A stretch of 64,000 bases of DNA from Curtobacterium sp. MCSS17_008 (GCF_003234185.1 NZ_QKSM01000012.1:1-64000), one strand, 5' to 3'. Positions 21,238 to 31,197 are shown, numbered from the stretch's first letter. Numbers and translations: made by a program. Notes: generated from the letters alone by a model not told the origin.

Positions 21238-22203
21238 TCAGCGCGGAAGCCCGCTCACCCACGCGCGGAACGTGAGGGCGTCGCCGTCGCGGAGCACGAC
21301 CGCCGGTGCGTCCTGCGCGTCGTACAGGAGCGCGAGGCTCTCCGGCGGCAGACCGGCCAACTGCCGACCGCCGAGCGATGACGGGTCGACGAGCGCAGGG
21401 CTGGCAAGGAACGCGAGGGGCTGCGAGTCGGACTCAGCGACCGCCCTCCGGCCGTCGATGAGCGCCCGGACCTCGGAGATGTGCAGCACGACGACGTCGC
21501 CTCCGACGAACAGCCGGATGACCGGATGCAGGCGACCGCCAGGGCCGAGCGGAGCGGTGGTCCAGTCGGCGCTGCACGCGACACCGCGCCAGGGCGGGAC
21601 CGAGACGCCGTTCGGTCCGAGCGCTGCGGGGGCCGTCGCGCGAGGGCGGACGACGCGCTCCTGCAGGTACGCCTCGAGTTCCGCGTAGCCGCGGGCCAGA
21701 CCCATCACGTGGAAGAGCCGCGTCCCCGTAGTGTCGCGCGCCTGCAGGCCGCCGTACTGGTTCGCGATCGGCAGGATCGCAGCGATCTCGCCCAGGTCGA
21801 CGCGACGTTCTGGGCGGAACCCCTGTCGCACCAGCAGGTGGTCGTCCATCGCGAGCACCCGCGTTCGGCGCATCGAGCGGGACAGCACGACGCCCCCGAT
21901 GCCTGCCAGCAGGAGGATGATCGCCACGATGACGAGGCTGGGCTCGACGCCGGTCGAGATCATCGTGGCGGCGCCGAGCGACAGCAGTGCACCGACCACG
22001 ACGAAGAGGATGCTGACGACGCGGATGAGGACCCATTGGAAGGTCCGGAGTCGGACGGTGACGACCGCGCCCTCCTCGTTGGGCAGCGACTCCCCGCGCT
22101 CACGGCGGCGGCGGTCACTGTTCCGCGTCGCGGCCGTCACGGACCTCGTGATGACGAACGCCGCGATCATCGCGATGCCCACGGACGTGATCGTGATCCA
22201 CAC
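21238..22203 (-). CDS. Membrane protein with cytoplasmic PH-like domain, 321 residues
   Basis: Three or four hydrophobic helices occupy the first 110 residues, including WVLIRVVSILFVVVGALLSL. Next is a domain with RTRVLAMDDHLLVRQGFRPE and VDLGEIAAILPIANQYGG, a pattern typical of bacterial PH-like domains (inference), and a second soluble part. The GTG at 22203 follows a strong GAGGGGGAG, while the longer frame upstream lacks a signal. It is the only minus-strand gene inside the type VII block and is divergent from the coiled-coil lipoprotein gene. Function unknown. Confidence 0.7.
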   Translation of the reverse strand: MWITITSVGIAMIAAFVITRSVTAATRNSDRRRRERGESLPNEEGAVVTVRLRTFQWVLIRVVSILFVVVGALLSLGAATMISTGVEPSLVIVAIILLLAGIGGVVLSRSMRRTRVLAMDDHLLVRQGFRPERRVDLGEIAAILPIANQYGGLQARDTTGTRLFHVMGLARGYAELEAYLQERVVRPRATAPAALGPNGVSVPPWRGVACSADWTTAPLGPGGRLHPVIRLFVGGDVVVLHISEVRALIDGRRAVAESDSQPLAFLASPALVDPSSLGGRQLAGLPPESLALLYDAQDAPAVVLRDGDALTFRAWVSGLPR

Positions 22204-22236
22204 GTGTTCTCCCCCTCGTGCCGCGGCCACTGAACC

Positions 22237-22274
22237 GAGTGGCCGACCGACACGTTCAGAACGGTCGGCCACTC
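22237..22274. repeat. 13-bp inverted repeat in the divergent promoter region
   Basis: Arms gagtggccgaccg and cggtcggccactc with a 12-base loop. It lies 34 bases upstream of the PH-like gene start and about 200 bases before the lipoprotein gene. It follows no gene end, so it is more likely an operator or leader structure than a terminator. Confidence 0.6.
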
Positions 22275-22437
22275 GATCTTGCATCCCCGAACGCGATCGG
22301 CGTTCGCGGTCCCCCCAGTTGCGTTGTGCAGAGTATCAATTCCGGAACCGTCCGCAAGTTCGTATGTCGCTGTCCTGTGGCTCGAACGGGGGTGGTCTTC
22401 TCCTGGGGAGGACGGAACCTCACGGTATTTCAGCGGT

Positions 22438-22443
22438 TAGGAT
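22438..22443 (+). promoter_or_regulatory. Candidate -10 box of the lipoprotein-essC operon
   Basis: TAGGAT lies 33 bases before the GTG start. GGAACCT at 22414-22420 is at -35 distance and would also suit an ECF sigma factor (GGAAC then GGTT). Either reading is possible. Confidence 0.45.
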
Positions 22444-22476
22444 CGAGCACGCAGTCGATTCTTGAGGGGGACGATC

Positions 22477-25272
22477 GTGACGTTGACGCGCGCCGGGGGA
22501 ACCGGGATCCAGCGAGGGAGCCGCATCGCAGGGGTGGTGGCCGTGACGGGCGCCGTCGCGCTCGTCCTCGCGGGGTGCACCGCCGACCAGGACCAGGTCA
22601 CCGATCCGTCGCGCGTGCTGCAGACCGTCGACACGACGCTCACCACGAACGGCGCGGTCAACGCCGTGTCGGACACGACGATCTCGGTCGCCGGCAAGCG
22701 GTCGTCCTCGAAGACCGTCGACCACGACGTGACGAAGGCAGCGGGTGACCTGCCCCTCCGCATCACCACGCAGTACACGACGGACAAGCGGTCGGGGACG
22801 GACCTCGCAGACCTCGACGGGTACTCGGGGCGTGTGGAGATCGACGTGACCGTCGAGAACCTGACGGTCCGGTCGGAGAACCTGTCCTACGACGTCGCAG
22901 GAGCCTCCCGTTCCACCCCGGCCCTGGTCGGCGCACCGTTCAGCGTCGCCGCATCGACCGTGCTCGAGGGGGTCGCACCCGACCGCATCGTGACCGAGTC
23001 GGTCGACGGCGGGGCGGCCACCGACGGCGTCGTGAGCACGGACCCGTCCGGTGATGCCGTCGTCCAGTGGGGTCGCCTCCTGGCACCGCCGACCTCGGGT
23101 GCGAGCAGCACGCTCCACCTGGTCGCCGACGTCCGCGACTTCTCGACGCCCGCGATCGACATCGCCGCGCAGCCCGGGCTGACGACGGACCTCTCGAGCA
23201 CCGGCGTGATGAACGGAGCGTTCGGGTCCGAGACGGACTCCGAGCTCGCACTGCAGCGCCGGACGATCGACCTCATCGCGCAGGTCAACGAGGTCCTCGC
23301 CCGTGCCGGTGGCACGATCACCGAGGTCCGCACCAACCTCGAGTCGACGTCCGAGACCCTCGGCGTGCGCACCGCCGAGCGGCTGCAGGAGAGCAGCGCC
23401 TCGCTCGCGAGCACGATTCAGTCGCTGTCCGGCGAGCTCGGTTCGCTGAACGGGGACCTCGGCTCGACCGTGCAGGCCACGCAGTCGACCGTCCTGCAGC
23501 AGCTGCAGCAGACGACCGGCAGCCTGGACGCGCTGCTCGGCGACACCTCGGCGACCGCCCCGAAGCCCGTGTTGAAAGACGACGGATGCAACGCCGTGCC
23601 GCAGACCGGTGCGGCGGGCTCGAGCGTCTACGGGAACCTGCTGCGCGTGTCCGCACAGCTCGAGGGCTACGCCGAGGCGAGCGAGGCATGTAAGCAGGAG
23701 CTCACCAGCGATCTTGCGGCTTCCATCGGTCCCGCAGACCCCACCGACGCTGTCTGCCCTGAGGGCTCCACGTCCTTCACCTGTGCGCTCTTCTTGTCCT
23801 CGAAGGACATCACGGAGAGTGCCCTCGTCGTCACCAGCAGCGGGAAGGCGCTCGCGGACTCCCTCCAGACAGAGAAGGCCGATGCCGCGGTTGACACGGT
23901 CTCAGCCCTGCAGAAGGCGCTCTCGGACCTCGCGGCACAGGCCGGTTCCGCGTCAGGGTCGCTCGACGATTCTCTCCGCGAACTGAACGCGAGCATCGAT
24001 GCCGTCGAGCAGAGCATCGAAAGGCTCAGGGAGGACATCAGCGCAGTCCACGGCAAGGCTGACGCTGCTCGGAAGATCGTCGGCGTTGCCGACGATTTCT
24101 CCTATGCCGTTTCGATGCAAGCGCAGAATGCGGCACTCGCCGATGCCATCTGTGCGCTCGTCACGAAGCGCGAAAACGACGGTGCTTCCGAGATCGACCT
24201 TCCCATCATCGGCGGCCCGGCTTCTGGTCTGACTGAGGAACAGGCGGACGACCTGCGGGCTTACCTGACGGAAACTCCATGCGACGAGTCGGAGGACGGT
24301 CCCGGGGCGCTGAAGCCTCCGTTCCCGTTCTCCGAGCCGCTGGAGCAGCGCCTGAAGGATCAGGCAGCCACTTGGAATGAGGTTGCGCAGTCGACCGACT
24401 TGGACAAGCCGGAGAGCCAGTTCAGTCGAGCCTTCGTCGACCTTGGTGATCGAGTCGCGGCCGTTCGTACGGCTGTGGAGGAGGTCCGACGTGCGGGCTC
24501 GGACGGTGTGGGCGCCGCCGCTCAGCTCGATGAGTTGAAGACCGATATCGATGCTGCGGTCGCCCAGTCGAACGCTGTCAGTGCGGATCTCAACGATCTG
24601 AAAGCCCAGCAGGACGAGGTCAAGGAAAAGCTCCGGGAGACTGCGGACGACCAGCAGAAGGGCGTGGAGTCGAGTATCCGGGCGCTGCTCGACGAACGTG
24701 TGACGGACGTGTCGAAGTCCGCGTCGACGAATGCGTCGGAGGTTCGTGACGCGTTCGACAAGTCGATCGCCGGTCTCCGGTCCACGGCTGACGACGTGAC
24801 GAAGCAGTCGAAGGGCACCATCGACGAGCAGAAGGGCTCGCTCGAGGAGCAGAGCAGCGGCCTCGCCTCGGCGGTGGACGAGCAGACCGCGGCGAGCCTG
24901 CAGCGCATCGACGCGAGCACCAGCGCCTCCGTCCGCGACGTCGAGGGCGCGAGCACGCTGCTCACCGGCGACCTCAACCGCGTGATGCTCGACCTGGGCG
25001 ACCGCAAGGTCAACGGTTCCGGCATCCTCGGCGCGATGGCGACGAGCGCGGCGAAGTCCGACTCCGCCGACTACCAGCTGGCCCTCGCGTCGCAGAACGC
25101 CTCGGGCTACGCGAACGTCCGCGCCGAGGACGTCGCCGGCATCCTCCTGCAGCAGGAGCAGTTCCGTGCGTCGCTCGACCGAGCGGCGAAGCTCCCCGCA
25201 TTCCGTCTCGACGTGCCGTCCAGCGCGACGTCGACGACGCTCTACGCCTTCCGGATCGGAGCCGAGCGATGA
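22477..25272 (+). CDS. Coiled-coil lipoprotein of the type VII locus, 931 residues
   Basis: The signal peptide ends in a lipobox, LVLAGC (Cys34), so the protein should be lipid-anchored on the outer face of the membrane. Residues 60-240 are beta-rich. From about 250 to 880 the sequence is long helix and coiled coil, for example SLASTIQSLSGELGSLNG and QLDELKTDIDAAVAQSNAV. A Cys-containing insert spans about residues 370-620. The GTG has GAGGGGGA upstream. The stop overlaps the next gene as ATGA. It recalls the coiled-coil part of EsaA/YueB of Firmicute type VII systems, but it lacks their C-terminal membrane helices. Codon choice in the middle third is less GC-rich than at either end. Confidence 0.8.
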   Translation: MTLTRAGGTGIQRGSRIAGVVAVTGAVALVLAGCTADQDQVTDPSRVLQTVDTTLTTNGAVNAVSDTTISVAGKRSSSKTVDHDVTKAAGDLPLRITTQYTTDKRSGTDLADLDGYSGRVEIDVTVENLTVRSENLSYDVAGASRSTPALVGAPFSVAASTVLEGVAPDRIVTESVDGGAATDGVVSTDPSGDAVVQWGRLLAPPTSGASSTLHLVADVRDFSTPAIDIAAQPGLTTDLSSTGVMNGAFGSETDSELALQRRTIDLIAQVNEVLARAGGTITEVRTNLESTSETLGVRTAERLQESSASLASTIQSLSGELGSLNGDLGSTVQATQSTVLQQLQQTTGSLDALLGDTSATAPKPVLKDDGCNAVPQTGAAGSSVYGNLLRVSAQLEGYAEASEACKQELTSDLAASIGPADPTDAVCPEGSTSFTCALFLSSKDITESALVVTSSGKALADSLQTEKADAAVDTVSALQKALSDLAAQAGSASGSLDDSLRELNASIDAVEQSIERLREDISAVHGKADAARKIVGVADDFSYAVSMQAQNAALADAICALVTKRENDGASEIDLPIIGGPASGLTEEQADDLRAYLTETPCDESEDGPGALKPPFPFSEPLEQRLKDQAATWNEVAQSTDLDKPESQFSRAFVDLGDRVAAVRTAVEEVRRAGSDGVGAAAQLDELKTDIDAAVAQSNAVSADLNDLKAQQDEVKEKLRETADDQQKGVESSIRALLDERVTDVSKSASTNASEVRDAFDKSIAGLRSTADDVTKQSKGTIDEQKGSLEEQSSGLASAVDEQTAASLQRIDASTSASVRDVEGASTLLTGDLNRVMLDLGDRKVNGSGILGAMATSAAKSDSADYQLALASQNASGYANVRAEDVAGILLQQEQFRASLDRAAKLPAFRLDVPSSATSTTLYAFRIGAER

Positions 25273-26738
25273 GCCACGTGCAGGACCAGTCGACGGAGTC
25301 GACCCCCGACGAGCAGCGCACCGACGAGCCGGCCACGGCCGCAGCGACCGACGCGGCCCGGACCCGCAAGCGTCGCCGGACCGCGATCATCGTCGCGGTC
25401 GCCGTCCTCGTGGTCGCCGCCGTCGTCACCGCGGTGCTCGCAGTGCGCGTCTCGGCATCGACCCCGGCCGAGGCGGTCTCCGCGACGGCCCCGGTGCCGA
25501 TCGACGTCGCACACGTCCCCGACGGCACGAAGATCGGCGTCGTGGTCACGCTCGGTGACGGCGAGGGCGCCCAGTGGGACGACGCCGCTCAGGGAGCGCT
25601 CGTCGCACAGCGTCGACTGGAGCTCGGCGGCACCGACGTGCAACTCGTGACGAAGAACGACGGGGGCTCCGTCGACGGCGCCCGCAAGGCAGTCGAGGCG
25701 CTCGCTTCCGACGGTGTCTCGGGCATCGTCGTGGCGACGTCCGGCGAACACGTCCGCGGTGCCTTCGCCGCCGCCGCGGATGCCGGCATCCCGGTCGTCG
25801 CGCCGTACACCACGGGCGACGACGACGCCTGGTCGACCGCGCCGTCCACGGACTCGGTCGCAGCGGCGCTGCAGGTCGCGCTCGGCGACGCCGGGTCCCC
25901 GCTGCTCGTCGACCTGGGGGGCGGAGCGCCGTCCGGCGTGCGGTTCGCCCACGTCCTCGACGCCACGCGGGCACCCGACCTGGGCGCGCTCGCGACGACG
26001 ATCGCCCAGCGGACCGGTGCCGCGGCCGGCTCGACCGACGCCACGTCGACCGACGACCAGGACGGCAGCGCGCAGGAAGGCGCGCAGGACGGCAGCGCAC
26101 AGGACACCACGGAACAGGCCGCCCCGGACTCCGACGCCGTCGTGGTCAGCGGCGCGGGCGCTCGTCAGGGAGCCCTCGTCGCCGCACTCCAGGAGGCGAA
26201 CGTCACCGCGCCGGTGGTCCTGACCCCCGAGGCCACCAGCCCCGCGTTCGCCGCGGCGCTCGCCCAGGCCGGCGGCAGCCTCAGCGGCACGTTCCGCACC
26301 GTCGGCGTCGAGACCGACGACGCCCGCGCCCTGTCGTCCGACGCCGAGGGCCGCGCGATGTCGGCGTTCCTCGGCGGCGTCCGGGTCCTCGCCGACGACG
26401 CGGACGCAGAGAACCTGACGGGAGACCGGACCTTCGACGAGGTCGCGGCGGTCGCGGACGCCCGGAGCCACGATGCCGTGGTCGCCCTCGTGACGGCGGT
26501 CGGCGCAGCCCGGAGCACCGACCCTGCCGAGGTGTCGGACGCCCTGACGGGGCTCGACCTCGGGGCCGACGACGGCCTCGCCGGTCCGGCGCTCGACTTC
26601 GGCTCGCAGCAGGCCCTCGCCGACCCGGCCGGCGTGCTCGCCGCCTCCGCTCAGGACCTCGGGCTCCGGCCCGCCGCTGCGTCCGAGGACGACGGGGCGA
26701 CGCCCGCGCTCGTCTGGTTCTCCGACTCGACGGACTGA
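25269..26738 (+). CDS. Membrane-anchored periplasmic-binding-like protein, 489 residues
   Basis: A short cytoplasmic N-terminus with RKRRR precedes one transmembrane helix (about 39-59). The extracytoplasmic domain resembles type 1 periplasmic-binding (Leu/Ile/Val-type) proteins: IGVVVTLGDGEGAQWDDAAQ, RKAVEALASDGVSGIVVATS and GIPVVAPYTTGDD. An acidic low-complexity insert (DGSAQEGAQDGSAQD) interrupts it near residue 270. No ABC permease or ATPase accompanies it, so it is probably a structural or sensing part of the type VII system rather than a nutrient-import receptor. It is translationally coupled to the lipoprotein by ATGA. Confidence 0.75.
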   Translation: MSHVQDQSTESTPDEQRTDEPATAAATDAARTRKRRRTAIIVAVAVLVVAAVVTAVLAVRVSASTPAEAVSATAPVPIDVAHVPDGTKIGVVVTLGDGEGAQWDDAAQGALVAQRRLELGGTDVQLVTKNDGGSVDGARKAVEALASDGVSGIVVATSGEHVRGAFAAAADAGIPVVAPYTTGDDDAWSTAPSTDSVAAALQVALGDAGSPLLVDLGGGAPSGVRFAHVLDATRAPDLGALATTIAQRTGAAAGSTDATSTDDQDGSAQEGAQDGSAQDTTEQAAPDSDAVVVSGAGARQGALVAALQEANVTAPVVLTPEATSPAFAAALAQAGGSLSGTFRTVGVETDDARALSSDAEGRAMSAFLGGVRVLADDADAENLTGDRTFDEVAAVADARSHDAVVALVTAVGAARSTDPAEVSDALTGLDLGADDGLAGPALDFGSQQALADPAGVLAASAQDLGLRPAAASEDDGATPALVWFSDSTD

Positions 26739-26783
26739 TCCCGTCCCACCCGCTCCGCCGCACCACCCCAGGGAGGACCGACC

Positions 26784-29700
26784 ATGCGCCTGCTCATCGA
26801 GCTCGACGACCGCCGTGAGACGATCGAGGCCGACGGGTGGGCGGGGACCTCGACGCTGGGCGAGCTCGTCGCGGCGACGACCGGCACCTCGCTCGACCCG
26901 GGCACGACGCTGGCGGTCGACGGACACCACACGAGCTCCGACACACCCTTGCGGGACCTCGTGCTGCTCGAGGGGTCACGGGTGGCACGGACCGCCGAGG
27001 AGCCGCCGCGCACGATCGACGGCTGGAGCGTGACCCTGGCCGGCGGCCTCGACACCGGCCTCGTCGTGCCGGTGCCGCGGAGCCGCAAGCTCGTCATCGG
27101 TCGGGCCCCGCAGGCGGACGTCGTGCTGCCGACCGAGAGCGCGTCGTGGGATCACTGCACCGTGGAGCGCGAGGAGGACGGCGTCCGGGTGCGCGACGCC
27201 GGCTCGACGAACGGCACGGTGATCGCGGGCGAGCGGATCGACGACGAGGGCGTGTTGCTCACCGGGACCACGAGCGTCATCGTCGGCGGGGCCGTCCTGC
27301 TGGTCCGTCCCGAGCTCCGGGAGACGACCGTACCGCCGGCCGGCTCGCTGCCGAACCTCACGCCGGCTGCCACCGCACCGTTCAACCGCCCGCCGCGACC
27401 GGGGCGCCTGACGGACTCCGAACCGGTCTCGCCGCCGACCCGGAAGGACGTCGCCCCGGCATCGAAGTTCAGCTGGATCACGGTTGCCGCCCCGCTCGTG
27501 CTCGCCGGCGCCATGGTGCTCCTGCTCGGTGACCCACGCTTCGCGCTGTTCGCCCTGCTCAGCCCGGTCACCGCGATCGGCATGTGGTTCGAGCAGAAGC
27601 ACCGCCGCGCGAAGAACCTCAAGGAGGAGGAGACCCGTTTCGCCGAAGCGGTGGAGACCTTCCGCGGTGAGATCGCTGCCGCCGCGGCCATCGAGGCGGC
27701 CCGCCGACAGGACCTCGTGCCCGACCCCGCGACCGTCGTGCGCCGGGCGCTCCTGCCGACGACCGACCTGTGGCAGCGCCGCTCGGACGACGACGACTTC
27801 CTCAGCCTGCACGCAGGCACCGGTGACGCACCGTGGCGGCCGGAGGTCGACCAGCGTGCGGCGTCGACGAAGCTCGAGGACGAGGCGAAGGCCGCGATCG
27901 CGGACAGCCGCCTGACCGCCGCCCCCGTGGTCGCCGACCTGTCCGACGCGGGCGTCGTCGGCATCGTGGGGGACCGCGACGGTGCACTCGCCCTCGCGCG
28001 CAGCCTGCTCGCGCAGGCGACCGTGCACTGCGGCCCCGCGGACCTGACGGTCGGTGTCTTCTGCGACGCGGGCCGGGAGCAGGACTGGTCCTGGGCCTCC
28101 TGGCTGCCGCACACCCGCGTCGCGGGCAGCAGCACCGGCGCGCGGTGGATGTCGGCGCAGCGCGACCAGAGCGTGGCGGTCCTGCGCGGGCTGAAGGAGT
28201 CGCTCGACGAACTCCCCACGCCGAACCTGCTCGTCGTGGTGGACTCCGAGGTGCTCACCGAGGGCCGCGACGCCCCCGCCAGGAGCCTGCTCGGCCAGGG
28301 CCGCTCGGTGCCCGGCGTCTCGCTCCGCCCGGGGGAGCGTCGGCAGCGGGTGAGCGGCATCGTCATCGCGACGAACGAGCAGCAGCTGCCCGCCGCGTGC
28401 ACCTCGATCATCACGGTCGCCACCGATGCCGCCGCGACCGTGTACCGACCCGAGGACCGCACCCGGGTCGAGGACGTCGTGCTCGCCGGACTCGCCACCG
28501 ACACCGCCGAACGGACCGCCCGAGCGGTCGCACACTTCGACGACCCCGAGCTCACCGTGCCGGGTGCGTCGTTGCCGTCGCTCGTGCGCCTGCCCGAGCT
28601 GCTCGGCCGGACGAGCGCGGGCCGGACGAGCGCGGGCCGGACGGGCGCGGGCGGGGCGCACGGCACTGCCGACACCACCGTCGACACCACCACGCCCGAG
28701 GGCATCCGCGCGCTCTGGGAGGCCCGCACCGGCACCTCGACGCCGGTCGGATCGTCGGAGTCCGGCGTCCTCGAGATCGACCTGGTGCGGGACGGCCCGC
28801 ACGGTCTGGTCGGCGGCACGACGGGTTCCGGCAAGAGCGAGTTCCTCCGGTCCTTCGTCGCCGGGCTCGCCGCCCGCAACGACCCGACCCGCCTCAACTT
28901 CCTGCTGGTCGACTTCAAGGGCGGTGCGGCCTTCGCCGCGTGTGAGCGGCTCCCGCACACCATCGGCACGATCAGCAACCTCGACGAGCAGCTCGCCGAC
29001 CGGGCGATCCGAGCGCTCGAGGCCGAGCTCGAGCGTCGCCAGCGGGTCTTCGCGAGCGCGGGCGCCGACATCGACAACCTCGACGCGTACCTCGCGACGA
29101 ACCCGACCGAGCCGATGCCCCGCCTGCTGTTCGTCGTCGACGAGTTCGCCATGCTCGCGAAGGAGTTCCCGGACGTCCTGACCTCGCTCGTCGCGATCGC
29201 CGCGGTCGGTCGGACCCTCGGCGTGCACATGGTGCTCGCCACGCAACGACCGGCGGGTGTCGTCAGCGAGGACATCCTCGCGAACACGAACCTCCGGGTG
29301 GCGCTGCGCGTGCAGAGCCGTGAGGACTCGACGAACGTGATCGGTGTGCCCGCCGCTGCGGGCATCGGTCGGCAGCAGACCGGTCGTGCGTTCGTGAAGC
29401 TCGGCCAGGACGACATCACGCCGGTGCAGACCGCCCTCGTCACCGGTCGTGCCCGCGACGAGCGGGTCGAGCAGGCGGTGTCGGTCCGACCGACGGACGT
29501 CTTCGGCGTCCCGGCGCCGCACCCGGCTCCGGCCCCGAGCGCGTCGGACGAGACGGACCTCGACGTCCTCATCGACGCGATCCGACGGGCGAACGACGCC
29601 GCCGGGTACGCGGCGCCCCGTCCGATCTGGCCGGAGGCCCTCGGCGAACGCGTCGACCTGGCGGCCGTCCCGGAGCTCCCGACGTCCGGACCGGGGGCCC

Positions 29701-31112
29701 GGAACGACCGCTTCGTCGCCGTCGCCCTGGCGGACGACCCGGACCACCAGCGGCAGGTGGCCGGCGGCTGGGACCTCGACGAGGGCAACCTCGTGCTCAT
29801 GGGCATCCCCGGCAGCGGCACGAGCACCGCCCTGTCCGCGGTCGCACTGCGCCTCGCGCGGACGACGAGCCCGGACGACCTGGACCTCCTCGTGCTCGAC
29901 ATGGGCCCCGGCGACCTCGCGCCGCTCGCGCAGCTGCCGCACACCACCGCCTACGTCGGGTCGGGTGCCGGTGCGGGGGAGTTGCAGGCCCGGTTCCTCC
30001 GGCACCTGCGTGCAGACCTCGAGCGCCGCCGAGCGAGCCCCGGTGGTCGGCGTGCCGTCGTGCTGATCGACGGGCTCGCCGCCCTGCGTGACGAGTACCA
30101 GGACTTCGAGGGCCAGCAGCTGCTCGACGCGCTGTACCGCGTCTACGCGGAGGGCCCGGCGCTCGGCATCTCCTTCGCCGTCTCGACGTCCCGGGCCAAG
30201 GCCGTGCCGTCCGCGATGGACGAGGTCACGACGCAGAAGTGGATGTTCCGCCTGGCCGACCCCTACGACTACGCGTCGATCGGGGTGCGCCCGAAGGACG
30301 TCCCGCCGCCCGTGCCTGGCCGGTACGTCGATGCGACCACGAAGCTCCAGAGCCACATCGCCACCCCGACGGTGTCGCTGGCGGAGGCCGTCGCCGAGGT
30401 CGCCGCGGCCTGGCCGGACACCGCCCCGAAGACGAGCGCGGTCGGACGTCTGCCCGACGCCGTGCGCGTGCAGGACCTCGGGGCCGCGGCACAGTTCGCC
30501 ACCGAGCCCTGGCGCCTGCCGGTCGGCATCGCCGAGGACGACCTCGGTACGGCAGCGCTCGAGGTGTACGACGGCGAGCACGTGCTCGTCGCCGGCCCGG
30601 CCCGCTCCGGCAAGTCCACGGTGCTCCTCGCCCTGGCCGACCTGGCACGCTCCGCAGAGGGCGTCAGGCCGGCGGTCTGGGCGATCTGCGACCGACGGTC
30701 CCCGCTCGCGGACGCCACGTTCGACCGGGTCGCGGTCGGTGCCGACGAGGTGCCCGCCCTGCTGGCCGGCATCCGCCTGGAACGCGGCCCCGTGCTGCTG
30801 CTCGTCGACGACGCCGAGCGCTTCGACGACGGCGACCAGGCGATCGCGTCGCTGCTGTCGTCCGAGCGCCCCGGCCTGTGCGTGGTCGCCGCTGGTCGCT
30901 CCGCGGACCTCCGCTCGCTCTACAGCCACTGGACGCGTTCGGTCCGGAAGTCGCGGTGCGGCGTGCTGCTGCAGCCGGACGTCGACTACGACGGCGAGCT
31001 GCTCGGCGTCACCCTGCCGCGTCGCGCACCGGTCGCGTTGTCGGTCGGTCGCGGCTACGCCGCGTCGGGCGGTGCGGTCCGACTCGTGCAGACGGCAGCG
31101 CCCGGCGCGTGA
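26784..31112 (+). CDS. Type VII secretion ATPase, EssC/EccC family, with FHA domain
   Basis: The motor ATPase of the WXG100 export system, 1442 residues. Residues 1-75 resemble a degenerate FHA or ubiquitin-like fold, and a full FHA domain follows (VIGRAPQADVVL to DAGSTNGT, about 104-145). Two transmembrane helices lie near 230-270. Three FtsK/SpoIIIE domains follow: the first has Walker A GTTGSGKS (about 677) and Walker B LLFVVDEF (about 778); the second GIPGSGTS (about 1006) with LLVLDMG; the third GPARSGKS (about 1270) with LLLVDD. FHA plus three ATPase modules is the EssC layout of Firmicutes rather than mycobacterial EccC. GGGAGGA precedes the ATG. Confidence 0.93.
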   Translation: MRLLIELDDRRETIEADGWAGTSTLGELVAATTGTSLDPGTTLAVDGHHTSSDTPLRDLVLLEGSRVARTAEEPPRTIDGWSVTLAGGLDTGLVVPVPRSRKLVIGRAPQADVVLPTESASWDHCTVEREEDGVRVRDAGSTNGTVIAGERIDDEGVLLTGTTSVIVGGAVLLVRPELRETTVPPAGSLPNLTPAATAPFNRPPRPGRLTDSEPVSPPTRKDVAPASKFSWITVAAPLVLAGAMVLLLGDPRFALFALLSPVTAIGMWFEQKHRRAKNLKEEETRFAEAVETFRGEIAAAAAIEAARRQDLVPDPATVVRRALLPTTDLWQRRSDDDDFLSLHAGTGDAPWRPEVDQRAASTKLEDEAKAAIADSRLTAAPVVADLSDAGVVGIVGDRDGALALARSLLAQATVHCGPADLTVGVFCDAGREQDWSWASWLPHTRVAGSSTGARWMSAQRDQSVAVLRGLKESLDELPTPNLLVVVDSEVLTEGRDAPARSLLGQGRSVPGVSLRPGERRQRVSGIVIATNEQQLPAACTSIITVATDAAATVYRPEDRTRVEDVVLAGLATDTAERTARAVAHFDDPELTVPGASLPSLVRLPELLGRTSAGRTSAGRTGAGGAHGTADTTVDTTTPEGIRALWEARTGTSTPVGSSESGVLEIDLVRDGPHGLVGGTTGSGKSEFLRSFVAGLAARNDPTRLNFLLVDFKGGAAFAACERLPHTIGTISNLDEQLADRAIRALEAELERRQRVFASAGADIDNLDAYLATNPTEPMPRLLFVVDEFAMLAKEFPDVLTSLVAIAAVGRTLGVHMVLATQRPAGVVSEDILANTNLRVALRVQSREDSTNVIGVPAAAGIGRQQTGRAFVKLGQDDITPVQTALVTGRARDERVEQAVSVRPTDVFGVPAPHPAPAPSASDETDLDVLIDAIRRANDAAGYAAPRPIWPEALGERVDLAAVPELPTSGPGARNDRFVAVALADDPDHQRQVAGGWDLDEGNLVLMGIPGSGTSTALSAVALRLARTTSPDDLDLLVLDMGPGDLAPLAQLPHTTAYVGSGAGAGELQARFLRHLRADLERRRASPGGRRAVVLIDGLAALRDEYQDFEGQQLLDALYRVYAEGPALGISFAVSTSRAKAVPSAMDEVTTQKWMFRLADPYDYASIGVRPKDVPPPVPGRYVDATTKLQSHIATPTVSLAEAVAEVAAAWPDTAPKTSAVGRLPDAVRVQDLGAAAQFATEPWRLPVGIAEDDLGTAALEVYDGEHVLVAGPARSGKSTVLLALADLARSAEGVRPAVWAICDRRSPLADATFDRVAVGADEVPALLAGIRLERGPVLLLVDDAERFDDGDQAIASLLSSERPGLCVVAAGRSADLRSLYSHWTRSVRKSRCGVLLQPDVDYDGELLGVTLPRRAPVALSVGRGYAASGGAVRLVQTAAPGA
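28606..28650 (+). repeat. 15-bp in-frame tandem repeat in essC-like gene
   Basis: Three copies of gccggacgagcgcgg (the last with one change) encode repeated AGRTS in the linker before the first ATPase domain. In-frame length variation here would change only the linker. Confidence 0.9.
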
Positions 31113-31120
31113 CCGCCGCT

Positions 31121-31174
31121 CCCACCGGACGGGAGGCGCGGCACCCCGCCGCCACGCGCCTCCCGTCCGGTGGG
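31121..31174. terminator. Terminator after the type VII ATPase gene
   Basis: A perfect 20-base-pair stem with a 14-base loop, starting nine bases after the stop codon. The arm contains GGGAGGCGCG, the core shared with several other terminators in the window. Confidence 0.85.
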
Positions 31175-31197
31175 CCCGCGGCCCGCACACGCCTTCG

